Assembly: GCA_943787535.1 (NCBI GenBank)
Contig: CALSMU010000021.1
Coordinates: 1-64,000, forward strand
Length of the DNA stretch: 64,000 nucleotides
Source of the DNA: an uncultured Flavobacteriales bacterium
Lineage (GTDB): Bacteria > Bacteroidota > Bacteroidia > Flavobacteriales_D > Parvicellaceae
Direction of reading: 5' to 3'
In this document: positions 54,237 through 63,935 of the stretch, in pieces
Layout of the letters: each line of letters starts with the position of its first letter
How positions within the stretch are numbered: the first letter of the stretch is position 1
The notes under the pieces: generated by a model
Database searches by the model: none
The model's input: the letters and a program-made list of their open reading frames with translations, nothing else
What the model was told of the DNA's origin: nothing
Translations under genes and position numbers: made by a program

Positions 54237-54803
54237 CTATTTGAAAGAATGAATTTTATTTGGAGTTGCGCAATAGTTCATTGGGATATCATTTTTATTA
54301 ACTCCTGATATAGAGGTTATTGGTTCGAAAAGTGAAACACCAATTTTTATGCAATTTGGATTACATCGGGATAAAAAACGATCGTATAAGCCTTTTCCAT
54401 AACCTACACGTGCTCCTTTGGTATCAAAAGCTAAAAGCGGAATAATTACTATGTCAATTTTATTTTCAGAAATTGCTACTCCCTCAACAGGGCATGGAAT
54501 ACCAAGTTTATCCCTTTGGTAAGTTGTATTTTTATCAATAATACAGTGGGTAAGGCCTAGTGGGTTAAATTGTGTAATTGATGTAGCCACAGTGCATTTT
54601 GATTCAAAGAGAAATTCCATAAAAGCGGCTGTATTTATTTCATTGAAGTTAGCTATTGGAAGAAAGATATGAATCGTTTTATTATGGAGTCTAAAATGCT
54701 TTTTTATAAGGTTGAAAATTTGTTCAGAACATGATGTTACCTCAGATGCAGGTAATTGACTTCGTTTAAGTTTATATTCCCTTCTGAGATCAGCCTTCTC
54801 CAT
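54237..54803 (-). CDS. 5-formyltetrahydrofolate cyclo-ligase family protein
   Basis: 188 residues, usual length. The ATP/folate-binding motif VGYGKGLYDRFLSRC is intact, preceded by ADLRREYKLKRSQLP and IVIIPLLAFDTKGAR. It converts 5-formyl-THF to methenyl-THF using ATP, in one-carbon metabolism. It is cytosolic. The secreted 125-residue protein upstream ends 7 bp away. Confidence 0.92.
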   Translation of the reverse strand: MEKADLRREYKLKRSQLPASEVTSCSEQIFNLIKKHFRLHNKTIHIFLPIANFNEINTAAFMEFLFESKCTVATSITQFNPLGLTHCIIDKNTTYQRDKLGIPCPVEGVAISENKIDIVIIPLLAFDTKGARVGYGKGLYDRFLSRCNPNCIKIGVSLFEPITSISGVNKNDIPMNYCATPNKIHSFK

Positions 54804-54810
54804 TGGATTA

Positions 54811-55188
54811 CTATTTCTTAACCTTTACGAATACATAGTGCGTAATCAACAAAGATGTTCCTCTAATAGGATATGTACTAATTAATTTCCATCCGTTTTG
54901 ATCCATTTCGTTGAGGATAACAACGACATGATCCACGCCTTTAAACCCTTTTGATAAAAGACACTTATCTTCTCCCTTTCCAGTGAAAAAAGAAATACGA
55001 GCAAGACCTTTAGAATCTCTTCCTTCTAGAGTTCTAAACTCGTCTTCCATATTTAAACGAACTTCGACTATTCCATGCTGCCCTTTTTCAATTCCCGCGG
55101 AAAGTTCTTTGACTGTGTTCTGCGAGAATCCTGTGATACTAAAAAGTGTAATTGTAATGGTAATTAATGTTTTACTGATTTCCTTCAT
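54811..55188 (-). CDS. Small secreted protein of unknown function
   Basis: 125 residues with a signal peptide (TLITITITLFSITGFSQ). The mature part has basic/acidic strands and the pattern GWKLISTYPIRGTSLLITHYVFVKV at its end, similar to the small DUF4177-type fold that often closes with such a strand. It overlaps the 3' end of the upstream nuclease gene by 17 bp in another frame and precedes the cyclo-ligase gene by 7 bp, so all are probably on one transcript. Confidence 0.65.
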   Translation of the reverse strand: MKEISKTLITITITLFSITGFSQNTVKELSAGIEKGQHGIVEVRLNMEDEFRTLEGRDSKGLARISFFTGKGEDKCLLSKGFKGVDHVVVILNEMDQNGWKLISTYPIRGTSLLITHYVFVKVKK

Positions 55189-56410
55189 TTTCTTCCGTTA
55201 TTATTTTAATAGACTTTTCATTTGAAATATTCATTGTAGGCGTTCCTTTATTGTCCTCGATTTTTCCTGTAATACAAACTTTTCTATTGCTTAGCTCAAC
55301 TTCAGGTATATAGCTAAAGTTGGCTCGATTATCTTTCCAAATTGTTACACTAAATATTTGATTTGGAAATTTCTTATCCAAATTTAAGAAAGTTGCCCCA
55401 GATTTCTCACTATATTTTGTAGATACTACTGTTCCGCATACAGTAGATTTTGTTCCAATGTTATATTGTGCTTGAACTGAATTAATCATTCCTTTTTCAA
55501 GAGTTGTAGGATTTAAGGGAGGTACATCGCCTTTTTTGCTTCCTGATTGCCAAATGTCTATATCGATTTGTTGTTCAGTTAAACCTTCATCTTTAATTTT
55601 TGAAAAGAAGTTAATACCTGTCAATGCTTCTACACTATCAATACTTACTGCATAACTCATGATTGGATAATTACAGTTTCCGTTTGGCATAACAAAACCA
55701 ATACCTCTATGATTGTAATTATCGAGTATTACTTTATAGAAGAAATCAGGAATAGTGACTTCATTTTCTCTTCCCTTATTCTGCATTCTAGGCAAACTAT
55801 CGTTTAATATTCCTCCCGTTACCACATAAACTTGTATTTTTTTTTCTATTACATATTCTCTAATTGCGTTTTCTAATTCAGCCCATTTCTCTCTATTTAA
55901 TTCGGGTAACTGTGGTGCCATGTTTGAATAAAAATAGGACTCACTTAAAGCGGTTTTAGACCACCTGAAATCTGCACTAGGAGCAAGGTGTCCTCTATCA
56001 TATCCACTATACCAATAATCTGCTTTACTAGCTGTTCCGGAAGTGACCAATTTGTCTTTTCTGAAATTATTCGTTCTGGACACATTTCCTTTCTCTACGT
56101 CTGGTAATACGATATGACTTACCCATTGAGCCTGCTCGTGCTTCTCATTGTAACCTAAAATCATTGCTTTGTGATATATGACTTCAATTTCCTCACTGCA
56201 AACTGGATTGCCAACAGCACTTAGATCGTCTTGAATTTTATTCAATTTAAGTTCTTCTAATTGAACTAAAAGCTCGTTTCTTTCTGAGTTTATTGAATCA
56301 ATTTTAGTCGAAATAAATCTAATTTTCTTTTCAGTTTCAGTTTGTGATACAGAAGAAATACTAAGACTAGCTGCTATTAATAAAATAAGATATCTAAAGT
56401 TAAAATGCAT
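55172..56410 (-). CDS. Secreted DNA/RNA non-specific endonuclease with C-terminal OB-like domain
   Basis: 412 residues from ATG 56410, which gives a clean signal peptide (FRYLILLIAASLSISSVSQ); the ORF-track ATG 18 bp earlier overlaps the previous gene. Residues about 25-60 are a coiled coil. The Endonuclease_NS domain has the beta-beta-alpha-metal motif YDRGHLAPSADF (DRGH 138-141) and the downstream NMAPQLPELNREKW. The last ~90 residues (VCGTVVSTKYSEKSGATFLNLD, CITGKIEDNKGTPTMNI) form a nucleic-acid-binding OB fold. Likely role: cleavage of extracellular or periplasmic nucleic acid. Confidence 0.9.
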   Translation of the reverse strand: MHFNFRYLILLIAASLSISSVSQTETEKKIRFISTKIDSINSERNELLVQLEELKLNKIQDDLSAVGNPVCSEEIEVIYHKAMILGYNEKHEQAQWVSHIVLPDVEKGNVSRTNNFRKDKLVTSGTASKADYWYSGYDRGHLAPSADFRWSKTALSESYFYSNMAPQLPELNREKWAELENAIREYVIEKKIQVYVVTGGILNDSLPRMQNKGRENEVTIPDFFYKVILDNYNHRGIGFVMPNGNCNYPIMSYAVSIDSVEALTGINFFSKIKDEGLTEQQIDIDIWQSGSKKGDVPPLNPTTLEKGMINSVQAQYNIGTKSTVCGTVVSTKYSEKSGATFLNLDKKFPNQIFSVTIWKDNRANFSYIPEVELSNRKVCITGKIEDNKGTPTMNISNEKSIKIITEENEGNQ

Positions 56411-56415
56411 AGTAC

Positions 56416-56973
56416 TCAAGCTTTCCATTTTATTCCACAGCCAATACTTGGGAGTTGTTCAAAGTCAATGTCTTTATTTTCTAGCAAATAATTAAACACT
56501 TTTCTTAAGTCCTTTCCATCGCTTTGATAATTGTTGCCAGGTCTGGATTTATCCATCTGACCTCTGTAAATACATTTTAGTTCTGCATTAAATACATTTA
56601 TATCCGGCGTGCAGGCAGCAGTATATGCTTTTGCTACCTCTTGAGTATCATCATATAAATAAGGAAATGGAAAATTATAATTCGCAGCAAATAGTTTCAT
56701 GTTTTCAGGAGAGTCATCTGGATAGTTTATTACATCATTTGAACTAATAACAACAAATCCAATTCCTTTTTTCAAATAATCTTTACCAATTCTTACCAGC
56801 TCATCAATTATATCAATCACAAAGGGGCAATGATTGCATATGAAAAAAACCGCCGTACCTTTTGCACCTTGTAATTCTGAAAGACTATAACTTTTCCCTG
56901 AAATCACATCTGGTAATGTAAAGTCAGGAGCCTTAAAGCCTAATTCAATTTGAATAGTTGGAGTTCTAGCCAT
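56416..56973 (-). CDS. Thioredoxin-like (AhpC/TSA-type) protein
   Basis: 185 residues: GFKAPDFTLPDVISGKSYSL at the start, then the redox motif FFICNHCPFV (CxxC), GFVVISSNDVINYPDDSPENM and the cis-Pro region AYTAACTPDINVF. It has no signal peptide, so it is a cytosolic thioredoxin-fold reductase or peroxiredoxin-related protein. Members of this family with a CNHCPF motif are widespread and uncharacterised. The nuclease gene starts six bases after its stop. Confidence 0.88.
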   Translation of the reverse strand: MARTPTIQIELGFKAPDFTLPDVISGKSYSLSELQGAKGTAVFFICNHCPFVIDIIDELVRIGKDYLKKGIGFVVISSNDVINYPDDSPENMKLFAANYNFPFPYLYDDTQEVAKAYTAACTPDINVFNAELKCIYRGQMDKSRPGNNYQSDGKDLRKVFNYLLENKDIDFEQLPSIGCGIKWKA

Positions 56974-57073
56974 TTTATTTATTTTTGGTATTGATAAAAA
57001 TAAAGACTTCTGGCAATATTATGTCTTTGAGCTTCTATTTTCATTTGCGCACTTTTTAACAAAATCATCAAAC

Positions 57074-58444
57074 ATGTTTAAAACCTTTTTTATTGTAATA
57101 CTATTTTCTCCAATTTTTACTCTTTCTCAGATAGAATTAAATGATTCTTCAATGATTCGGTATATTTTCGATGAAGCCTTAACAAATGGAGAATGTCATC
57201 AAAATTTAAAGGAATTGTGCAAGGGTGTTGGACATAGAATCAGTGGCTCTGATGCATCCTACAAAGCAATTGCTTGGGGTCAGAATGTGTTGAAAAGATA
57301 TGCTTTGGATTCTATTTACTTACAGGAAATTTTAGTTCCCCATTGGGTAAGGGGAAGTAAAGAGCGTCTAGACTTTTCCTCGAAACAAATAAAGCTGTAT
57401 CAATCTAAATGTTTGGCCTATGGTGGATCTGTTGGGACAAATGGTGTTTTAAAAGGGAATATTGTAGAAGTAAAATCATGGGATGAATTGGATGAATTAG
57501 GCGAAAAAAAAATAAAAGGCAATTTCGTTTTTTACAATCGACCAATGAATCCTACACGGCTAAGTACATTTCACGCATATGGTGGGTGCGTAGACCAAAG
57601 ATATTGGGGAGCTGTTAGAGCCTCAAAACTCGGAGCCATAGGTGTTCTTGTGCGTTCTATGACATTAAAACAAGATTTGAATCCACATACAGGTTCTATG
57701 ACTTATGAAGGAGCTGATTTAAAAATTCCCTCAGTTGCTATTAGCACCGTCGATGCACATAATTTAAGCGAACAATTAAAAAAGGATAAAGAAACTGAAG
57801 CAAAAATGAAGTTGGGATGTAAAACTTTGCCCGATACAGTATCTTACAATTTAATAGCCGAAATAAAAGGAAGTGAATTTCCAGACAAAATAATTGTTGT
57901 TGGCGGCCATTTGGATTCATGGGATGTTGGGGAAGGAGCGCATGATGACGGAGCTGGAATTGTGCAGAGTATTGAAGTATTGAAAATTTTTAAAAATCTA
58001 GGAATACAACCAAAACATACTATCCGATGTATTCTTTATATGAATGAAGAAAATGGAAATAGAGGGGGTAAAACCTACGCAGAAATGGTAAAGAACAAAG
58101 GAGAAGAGCATATCTTCGCTATCGAAACAGATAGGGGAGGTTTTACTCCTAAAGGTTTTACCGTAGATGGAACTCCGGAGCAATTAACTTCTTTGCAGCA
58201 ATTTGAATCTTTGCTGGAACCTTATGATTTATTTTTCATAAAGAAAGGCTATAGCGGAGTTGATATTGGACCGCTTAAAGATGGCAAGATATGTCTCGTT
58301 GGATTAGTTCCTGATTCACAACGTTATTTTGATTTTCACCATGCACCAAGTGATATATTTGAAAATGTTAACAAGAGAGAATTGGAATTAGGTGCAGCCT
58401 CATTGGCTTCCTTAATCTACTTAGTAGATAAGCATTGGGATTAG
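57074..58444 (+). CDS. Secreted M28 family metallopeptidase
   Basis: 456 residues: signal peptide 1-18, a protease-associated (PA) insert about 115-235 (RASKLGAIGVLVRSM), and an M28 aminopeptidase/carboxypeptidase-Q-like domain. Zinc ligands and the catalytic base are in GGHLDSWDVGEGAHDDGAG, MNEENGNRGG, AIETDRGGF and FHHAPSD. It releases N-terminal amino acids or dipeptides from proteins in the periplasm or outside. It has no sorting domain, so it is probably periplasmic. It is followed by the esterase gene on the same strand. Confidence 0.92.
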   Translation: MFKTFFIVILFSPIFTLSQIELNDSSMIRYIFDEALTNGECHQNLKELCKGVGHRISGSDASYKAIAWGQNVLKRYALDSIYLQEILVPHWVRGSKERLDFSSKQIKLYQSKCLAYGGSVGTNGVLKGNIVEVKSWDELDELGEKKIKGNFVFYNRPMNPTRLSTFHAYGGCVDQRYWGAVRASKLGAIGVLVRSMTLKQDLNPHTGSMTYEGADLKIPSVAISTVDAHNLSEQLKKDKETEAKMKLGCKTLPDTVSYNLIAEIKGSEFPDKIIVVGGHLDSWDVGEGAHDDGAGIVQSIEVLKIFKNLGIQPKHTIRCILYMNEENGNRGGKTYAEMVKNKGEEHIFAIETDRGGFTPKGFTVDGTPEQLTSLQQFESLLEPYDLFFIKKGYSGVDIGPLKDGKICLVGLVPDSQRYFDFHHAPSDIFENVNKRELELGAASLASLIYLVDKHWD

Positions 58445-58546
58445 TAATTCCTTAATGAATTTATCTTAAAGGAATCTTTATAACCTAAAACCTGTTAGAT
58501 ACCTTTAAACTTTTTAATGTAACTTGGTCAAGATTAAAAAAATAGT

Positions 58547-59683
58547 ATGAAAAAAATAGCATTCCTTATTGCCTTTATTGGTTTAGCCTTTACCGGAACT
58601 TCGCAGCAAACTATAACAGCTACAATTACGCATGATGCAATACAAAGAGAATATATTCTTTATGTTCCAGCTAGTTACACCGGAAGTAACCCTGTTCCTT
58701 TAGTTTTTAACTTTCATGGTTATACCAGTAATGCAACGGAGCAAATGTGGTACGGAGACTTTCGGCCAATTGCAGATACCGCTAATTTTATCATTGTGCA
58801 CCCCAATGGAATGCCAGATGCTACCGGAACAACTCATTTTAATGTTGGATGGGGAGGAAGCACGGTAGATGACCTTGGGTTTGCTAGTGCCTTGATAGAT
58901 TCTATCTCTGCAGATTATAACATAAATTCGGATAGGATTTATAGTACAGGTATGTCAAATGGTGGTTTTATGAGTTATCACTTGGCTTGTCAGTTAAGTA
59001 ATAAAATTGCAGCTGTAGCTTCTGTAACTGGTTCTATGTCGCCCGCTACATTTAATTCATGCAACCCACAGCATCCAACACCTATACTTGAAGTGCATGG
59101 TACAGCGGATGGAACAGTTGCTTATACTGGATCTAACTTTTCTAAGCCGATTATCGATGTTTTGGATTATTGGGTAAACTTCAATAATAGCAATGCAACT
59201 CCAACAATCATAAATGTTCCAGATATAAACACATCCGATGGAAGTACCGTAGAGCATATGATATACTATGGAGGAGATAATGATGTAACGGTAGAACATT
59301 TCAAAATAACCGGTGGGCAACATACATGGGCAAGTACGGCTTTTCCCAGTGCAGGAACAAATTTTGACATTGATGCTTCTGTTGAAGTTTGGAAGTTTTT
59401 TTCCAGATATGATATCAATGGATTAATAGGTGGTCCGACTTTGATAGAAAGTTCCGAACTTAATGATGAAATCAGTATTTATCCTAACCCGACAGTAAAT
59501 AAAGTTTCAATTCAATCTATGTCGTCAAAAGCAACACCTTATGAACTTTACTCAATCCATGGAAGACTAATTCTTAGCGGAGTTAATGATCTTTCATCCA
59601 GAGAGATTGATTTATCATATTTGCCTCAAAATGTCTATATTTTAAAAATTGGTAGCCATTCTTTTAAGTTGTTTAAGCTATAA
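58547..59683 (+). CDS. Secreted CE1/PHB-depolymerase-type esterase with T9SS sorting domain
   Basis: 378 residues: signal peptide 1-19, then an alpha/beta hydrolase of the esterase/LpqC type with nucleophile motif GMSNGGFMS, Asp in HGTADGTVAY and His in TGGQHTW. The C-terminal ~75 residues (IYPNPTVNKVSIQS ... LPQNVYILKIG) are a type A sorting domain, so the enzyme is exported by T9SS. The substrate may be a polyester, feruloylated polysaccharide or acylated glycan; sequence alone cannot decide. Confidence 0.9.
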   Translation: MKKIAFLIAFIGLAFTGTSQQTITATITHDAIQREYILYVPASYTGSNPVPLVFNFHGYTSNATEQMWYGDFRPIADTANFIIVHPNGMPDATGTTHFNVGWGGSTVDDLGFASALIDSISADYNINSDRIYSTGMSNGGFMSYHLACQLSNKIAAVASVTGSMSPATFNSCNPQHPTPILEVHGTADGTVAYTGSNFSKPIIDVLDYWVNFNNSNATPTIINVPDINTSDGSTVEHMIYYGGDNDVTVEHFKITGGQHTWASTAFPSAGTNFDIDASVEVWKFFSRYDINGLIGGPTLIESSELNDEISIYPNPTVNKVSIQSMSSKATPYELYSIHGRLILSGVNDLSSREIDLSYLPQNVYILKIGSHSFKLFKL

Positions 59684-59725
59684 GCGAATTCTTTTCTACT
59701 GTTTAAAGTTTAACTAGATATATAA

Positions 59726-61327
59726 ATGTCAGATAAAGTATATGATCACATTATTATAGGTTCTGGTTTTGGAGGCTCAGTTTCTGCTATGCGGCTTGCT
59801 GAAAAAGGGTATGATGTACTTGTATTGGAAATGGGAAAAGAGTACAAAGCAAAAGACTTTCCAAAGAACAACTGGAAATTAGCGAAGTTTTTCTGGAGTC
59901 CAATGTTTCGGTGGTTCGGTTTTCAGCGTTTAACCTTTTTTAAAAATGTTTTTATACTCAGTGGAGTAGGTGTTGGTGGTGGAAGTTTGGTGTACGCTAA
60001 CACACATATGTTTCCACCAGATGAATTTTTCTCTAATCCTTCGTGGACTAAATCTAAAGACTGGAAACAAACCTTGCTTCCTTTTTATGAAAAGGCCAAG
60101 TTTATGTTGGGGACAGTAAAGAACAAAACATTTGGAGAGGAAGACGCTATTCTGAAAGAGATAGCTCAAGAAATGGGGAGACCTGAATCTTTTGAGGGCG
60201 TTGATGTAGGTGTGTATTTTGGAGATACGGAAAAAGAAATAGACCCTTATTTTAAAGGTTTAGGACCGATGCGAAAGGGGTGTACCGAATGCGCAGGTTG
60301 TATGGTTGGTTGCAAAGAAACCGCAAAGAATTCGTTGGATTATAACTATTTATATTTTGCGCAAAAATTTGGTGCAAAAATTAAAGCTGAAACCAAAGCA
60401 ACTAAGATTGAATACGATGGTGAATTGTATACTATTCATACGGTTAGTAGTACTGCATTTCTATCCAAAAAAAGACAGGTGTTTAAAACAAAAAATATTG
60501 TATTTGCAGCTGGTGTATTAGGAACAATGGATATTCTTTTGAAACAAAAGCACAAGTACAAAACCTTGACAAACTTATCGGAAACACTTGGAGAAAATTT
60601 AAGAACTAACTCTGAAACGCTTTGCGGTGTTACATCAAAGGATAAAAAATTGAATAATGGTATAGCGATTTCTTCCATTTTTAATCCAGACGATGATACA
60701 CATATAGAAATTGTTAAATACTCTAGCGGGTCAAATTCTATGAAAATTTTCTCGACATTGGCCACAAGGCAGTCCACACCATTCCTGAGGCCATTCGTAT
60801 GGTTTGGAAATATTTTCTATAAACCAAGAGCATTCTTTAAACAATTAATTGGAAGAAAGTTTGCGGAGAAATCAGTTGTATTTTTGGTTATGCAAAGCCT
60901 CGACAATTCTATGAAAATGGTTTATAAGCGTTTTCCTTTCTCAAGAATCAGCATCGAGAATAAAAAAGAAAATAGAGTTCCAGCATATATTGATATCGGA
61001 CAAAAGGTGATGCATCGCTATGCAGAAAAAGTAGATGGTCTTCCTCAAAATGCAACAACCGAAGTTTTATTTAATATGTCTTCTACGGCCCATATTTTAG
61101 GTGGAATTCCCATGGGAGAAACCGATAAAACTGGGGTTGTAAATGACAAGTTTGAAGTGTTTAACTATCCAGGAATGATGATTCTAGATGGATCTATCAT
61201 TCCAGGGAATTTAGGTGTTAATCCGAGTCTAACAATTACTGCCATAAGTGAATACGCAATGGCATTAGTGCCAAAAAAAGAGGGGAGTAGTACTGTTTCC
61301 TTGGAAGAACAAATGGCAAATTTGTAG
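59726..61327 (+). CDS. GMC-family FAD oxidoreductase (cholesterol-oxidase-like)
   Basis: 533 residues: FAD-binding Rossmann motif IIGSGFGGSVSAMRLAEKG (about 10-28), GVGVGGGSLVYANTH, a cysteine-rich segment GCTECAGCMVGC (CxxCxxCxxxC spacing), and the GMC C-terminal IIPGNLGVNPSLTITAIS. The cysteine motif is typical of one GMC branch and may hold an Fe-S cluster. It oxidises an alcohol, possibly a sterol-like or terpenoid one. It has no signal peptide; a role with the hydroxylase at 41711 is not supported by position. Confidence 0.88.
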   Translation: MSDKVYDHIIIGSGFGGSVSAMRLAEKGYDVLVLEMGKEYKAKDFPKNNWKLAKFFWSPMFRWFGFQRLTFFKNVFILSGVGVGGGSLVYANTHMFPPDEFFSNPSWTKSKDWKQTLLPFYEKAKFMLGTVKNKTFGEEDAILKEIAQEMGRPESFEGVDVGVYFGDTEKEIDPYFKGLGPMRKGCTECAGCMVGCKETAKNSLDYNYLYFAQKFGAKIKAETKATKIEYDGELYTIHTVSSTAFLSKKRQVFKTKNIVFAAGVLGTMDILLKQKHKYKTLTNLSETLGENLRTNSETLCGVTSKDKKLNNGIAISSIFNPDDDTHIEIVKYSSGSNSMKIFSTLATRQSTPFLRPFVWFGNIFYKPRAFFKQLIGRKFAEKSVVFLVMQSLDNSMKMVYKRFPFSRISIENKKENRVPAYIDIGQKVMHRYAEKVDGLPQNATTEVLFNMSSTAHILGGIPMGETDKTGVVNDKFEVFNYPGMMILDGSIIPGNLGVNPSLTITAISEYAMALVPKKEGSSTVSLEEQMANL

Positions 61328-61419
61328 TATTCTAGTAAAGTATTTGTTTAAATAGCACTGTTTATAACTTTGAATTTTTATTTATTTTGTTTTTTTAAAT
61401 CCGATTATTTTTGCAGGTA

Positions 61420-62355
61420 ATGAGGTATTTGTTAACTATATCATTATTGTCATTATCATTTCTTGGGGTTTCTCAATTCATAAAAGATACAGTTATGATG
61501 GGGGAAGATTCAGTTGTTATCTTTTCTGACAAAAGCTGGGAATATATAGATATGCTTGATTTTGATGGAATTGTGAATCCTACATTACATGAAATTATTC
61601 AAGGAGATAGCAATTACTTGTGGAAAGAAAATTGGGATACCCAAGTACCTTATACTTATGATAATGATTTATCTAAAATTCCAGATACATTATGGCTCTG
61701 TAATGTAGATTCTAACCATAATAAATTCTGTATGCCACATCCAGGATTGGTCACATCAAGGTTTAAATACCGCGGAAGGAAATTTCATTATGGCATTGAT
61801 GTTGACTTAGTTACAGGCGATACTTTAAGTTCTTGTTTTGATGGAATTGTTCGCTATGCAAAATATAATACGGGTGGGTATGGTAACCTTGTAATTATTC
61901 GTCACTACAATGGACTTGAAACGTATTATGCGCATTTAGAAAAGCTTTTTGTTTCTGCAAATCAAGAGGTTAAAGCTGGAGAACATATTGGTTTAGGTGG
62001 AAATACAGGTCATTCTACTGGAGATCACCTGCATTTTGAAATTAGATTTTTTGGCAATGCCTTAAATCCCGAAGAGGTTATTGATTTCAAGAATCGGCAA
62101 CTAAAAAGCGAAAACCTGTTTATTCATGCAGGAATGTTTGCTTATAAAAGAAAATCTTCAAGTAAATCCAATTCTTCTTCAAAAACGAAAACATTGCCCG
62201 GTGACGACAAAGTTACATATCACAAAGTAAGATCAGGGGATTCACTGTTTGCTATGTCACTTAAATACAATACGACTTTGGATAAAATCTGTAAGCTGAA
62301 CGAAATTAAAGCCTCAAAGATCCTGAAAATAGGAGAAATGATCAAAGTTCGGTAA
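61420..62355 (+). CDS. Secreted M23 peptidase with C-terminal LysM
   Basis: 311 residues from ATG 61420 (the ORF-track start is an upstream TTG). Signal peptide 1-18, then an M23 (LytM/lysostaphin-like) domain with zinc ligands in FHYGIDVDL and GDHLHFEIR plus YYAHLEKL, then a Ser/Lys-rich linker and one LysM domain (YHKVRSGDSLFAMSLKYN ... KIGEMIKV). It cleaves peptidoglycan peptide bridges in the periplasm. A candidate TATTTTTG -7 box lies at 61406-61413. Confidence 0.93.
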   Translation: MRYLLTISLLSLSFLGVSQFIKDTVMMGEDSVVIFSDKSWEYIDMLDFDGIVNPTLHEIIQGDSNYLWKENWDTQVPYTYDNDLSKIPDTLWLCNVDSNHNKFCMPHPGLVTSRFKYRGRKFHYGIDVDLVTGDTLSSCFDGIVRYAKYNTGGYGNLVIIRHYNGLETYYAHLEKLFVSANQEVKAGEHIGLGGNTGHSTGDHLHFEIRFFGNALNPEEVIDFKNRQLKSENLFIHAGMFAYKRKSSSKSNSSSKTKTLPGDDKVTYHKVRSGDSLFAMSLKYNTTLDKICKLNEIKASKILKIGEMIKVR

Positions 62356-62398
62356 TTCCGTTTTGGAAAGTTATCGAATTCTGCTCTTCACTACTTAG

Positions 62399-63766
62399 CT
62401 ACATTACAACAATATCTGTATACGGCTTGGGTTCTACTTCTTTTTCTGTAAACACTACATTATACTCTTCCAACTCTTTTAAAACAGGCTCGTAAATTTC
62501 TTTATGAATAGGCAATTGCACTCCTTTTAATTGAATAGTTCCATTGAGAATCATTTTTGTACAAATAGCTACCGGCAAGCCAACTGTTTCACTCATTGCT
62601 GTATAAGTTTGATCCTCTCCAATACAAACCATAGAAGAATTTATCTCATGTAATTCACCATCAATTTTAAACCCAAATTTGTGCCACATAACAATCATAT
62701 CCTTGTCGTCTGGATTTAAAGACCATTTTTCTTCTAGGATCTTTTGAAGAATCTGTGCTGGAGTCATATCATTTTCTAAATTCAATGGCTCCTTTTCAAA
62801 TATACCTAACCAAACAAGCCTATCCCAAATGTAATCGTCATGGTCAATTTTCATATAATGACGGAGCTTTAACTCAACTGAATCGTGCGGATTATATGCT
62901 AAAAAAGAATTTATAAAATCTCGTTTCGTCATATTTTTTGAGCCCTCAAGTATATAACTGTCATCAGTTGCTCCCAAAGAAACAAATACATTCCAAGCTC
63001 TACAAAAACCAACTTTTCTAAATGTTCCTCTATATATTGTCGGTATATCTTCCAAACCATAAATTGACCGATACTTTAAGGAATCTCTATTTGCATACCC
63101 TTCAAATTTGCCGTGTCCTTCTACTTCAATAATCTCAGTTCTTCTAAATAATTTATTGTAGGGAATATACTTGTATTGACCTTGCTGAATAAATTTAGCT
63201 GCACTTCCTTGTCCCGCTAAAACAACATTTCTTGGGTTCCAAGTAAATTTATAATTCCAAGGATTGTCATCGCTCTCTGGAGCAACCAAGCCGCCTGTAA
63301 ATGATTCAAAGTATTCAATAACCCCGTTTTTTTCTGCTATTTCATCAAGTACTTTTTTTGCACTCATATGATCAATGCCAGGATCGACTCCAATTTCATT
63401 CATGATAATAATCCCAGCTGCTTTTGCGGCTTCATCTAATTCTTTCATTTCTTCCGAAACATAAGAAGGTGTGATTACATTAATCTTCAATTCAATACAA
63501 TCCTTAACAACTTCTGTATGAAAACGGGCTGGTAACATAGATACAACAAAATCAACTTTTTGCAACTCTGCTCGCCTTAGGTCTTTGTTTAAAGCATCAA
63601 ATTGAAACGCCTCAGCTCTAGAATGTTCTCCTACTTTATCCTGTGCCATTTCAAGATTCATGTCTCCGACTCTGATATACCAATTCTCCTTTTCTGCATT
63701 ATTTAAGAAATAACGAATCATTGATGAAGATGATCTTCCTGCTCCAATTACGAGTATTGTTTTCAT
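62399..63766 (-). CDS. Saccharopine dehydrogenase family protein
   Basis: 455 residues: NAD(P)-binding MKTILVIGAGRSSSSMIRYF at the start, VDFVVSMLPARFH and MNEIGVDPGIDHMSA (the active-site region of saccharopine dehydrogenase/reductase), with GGLVAPESDDNPWNYKFTW and PHDSVELKLRHYM later. This is the LYS9-like glutamate-forming type. In Bacteroidota it may act in lysine breakdown. It is single-gene with no lysine-pathway partner in view. Confidence 0.88.
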   Translation of the reverse strand: MKTILVIGAGRSSSSMIRYFLNNAEKENWYIRVGDMNLEMAQDKVGEHSRAEAFQFDALNKDLRRAELQKVDFVVSMLPARFHTEVVKDCIELKINVITPSYVSEEMKELDEAAKAAGIIIMNEIGVDPGIDHMSAKKVLDEIAEKNGVIEYFESFTGGLVAPESDDNPWNYKFTWNPRNVVLAGQGSAAKFIQQGQYKYIPYNKLFRRTEIIEVEGHGKFEGYANRDSLKYRSIYGLEDIPTIYRGTFRKVGFCRAWNVFVSLGATDDSYILEGSKNMTKRDFINSFLAYNPHDSVELKLRHYMKIDHDDYIWDRLVWLGIFEKEPLNLENDMTPAQILQKILEEKWSLNPDDKDMIVMWHKFGFKIDGELHEINSSMVCIGEDQTYTAMSETVGLPVAICTKMILNGTIQLKGVQLPIHKEIYEPVLKELEEYNVVFTEKEVEPKPYTDIVVM

Positions 63767-63935
63767 TTATTCTGGTTTCGATTTTAAGGTCATAAATGTA
63801 AACACTAAACAAATACCAAGCACCTTCTATTGGTTAACATTTTATTAACAAACTTGTATTGCTAAAAATATTTTTTGGCATAACTATGGTAATGTCATAT
63901 CTAAAAATTAAATTTACTTATCAAAAAGATATTTT

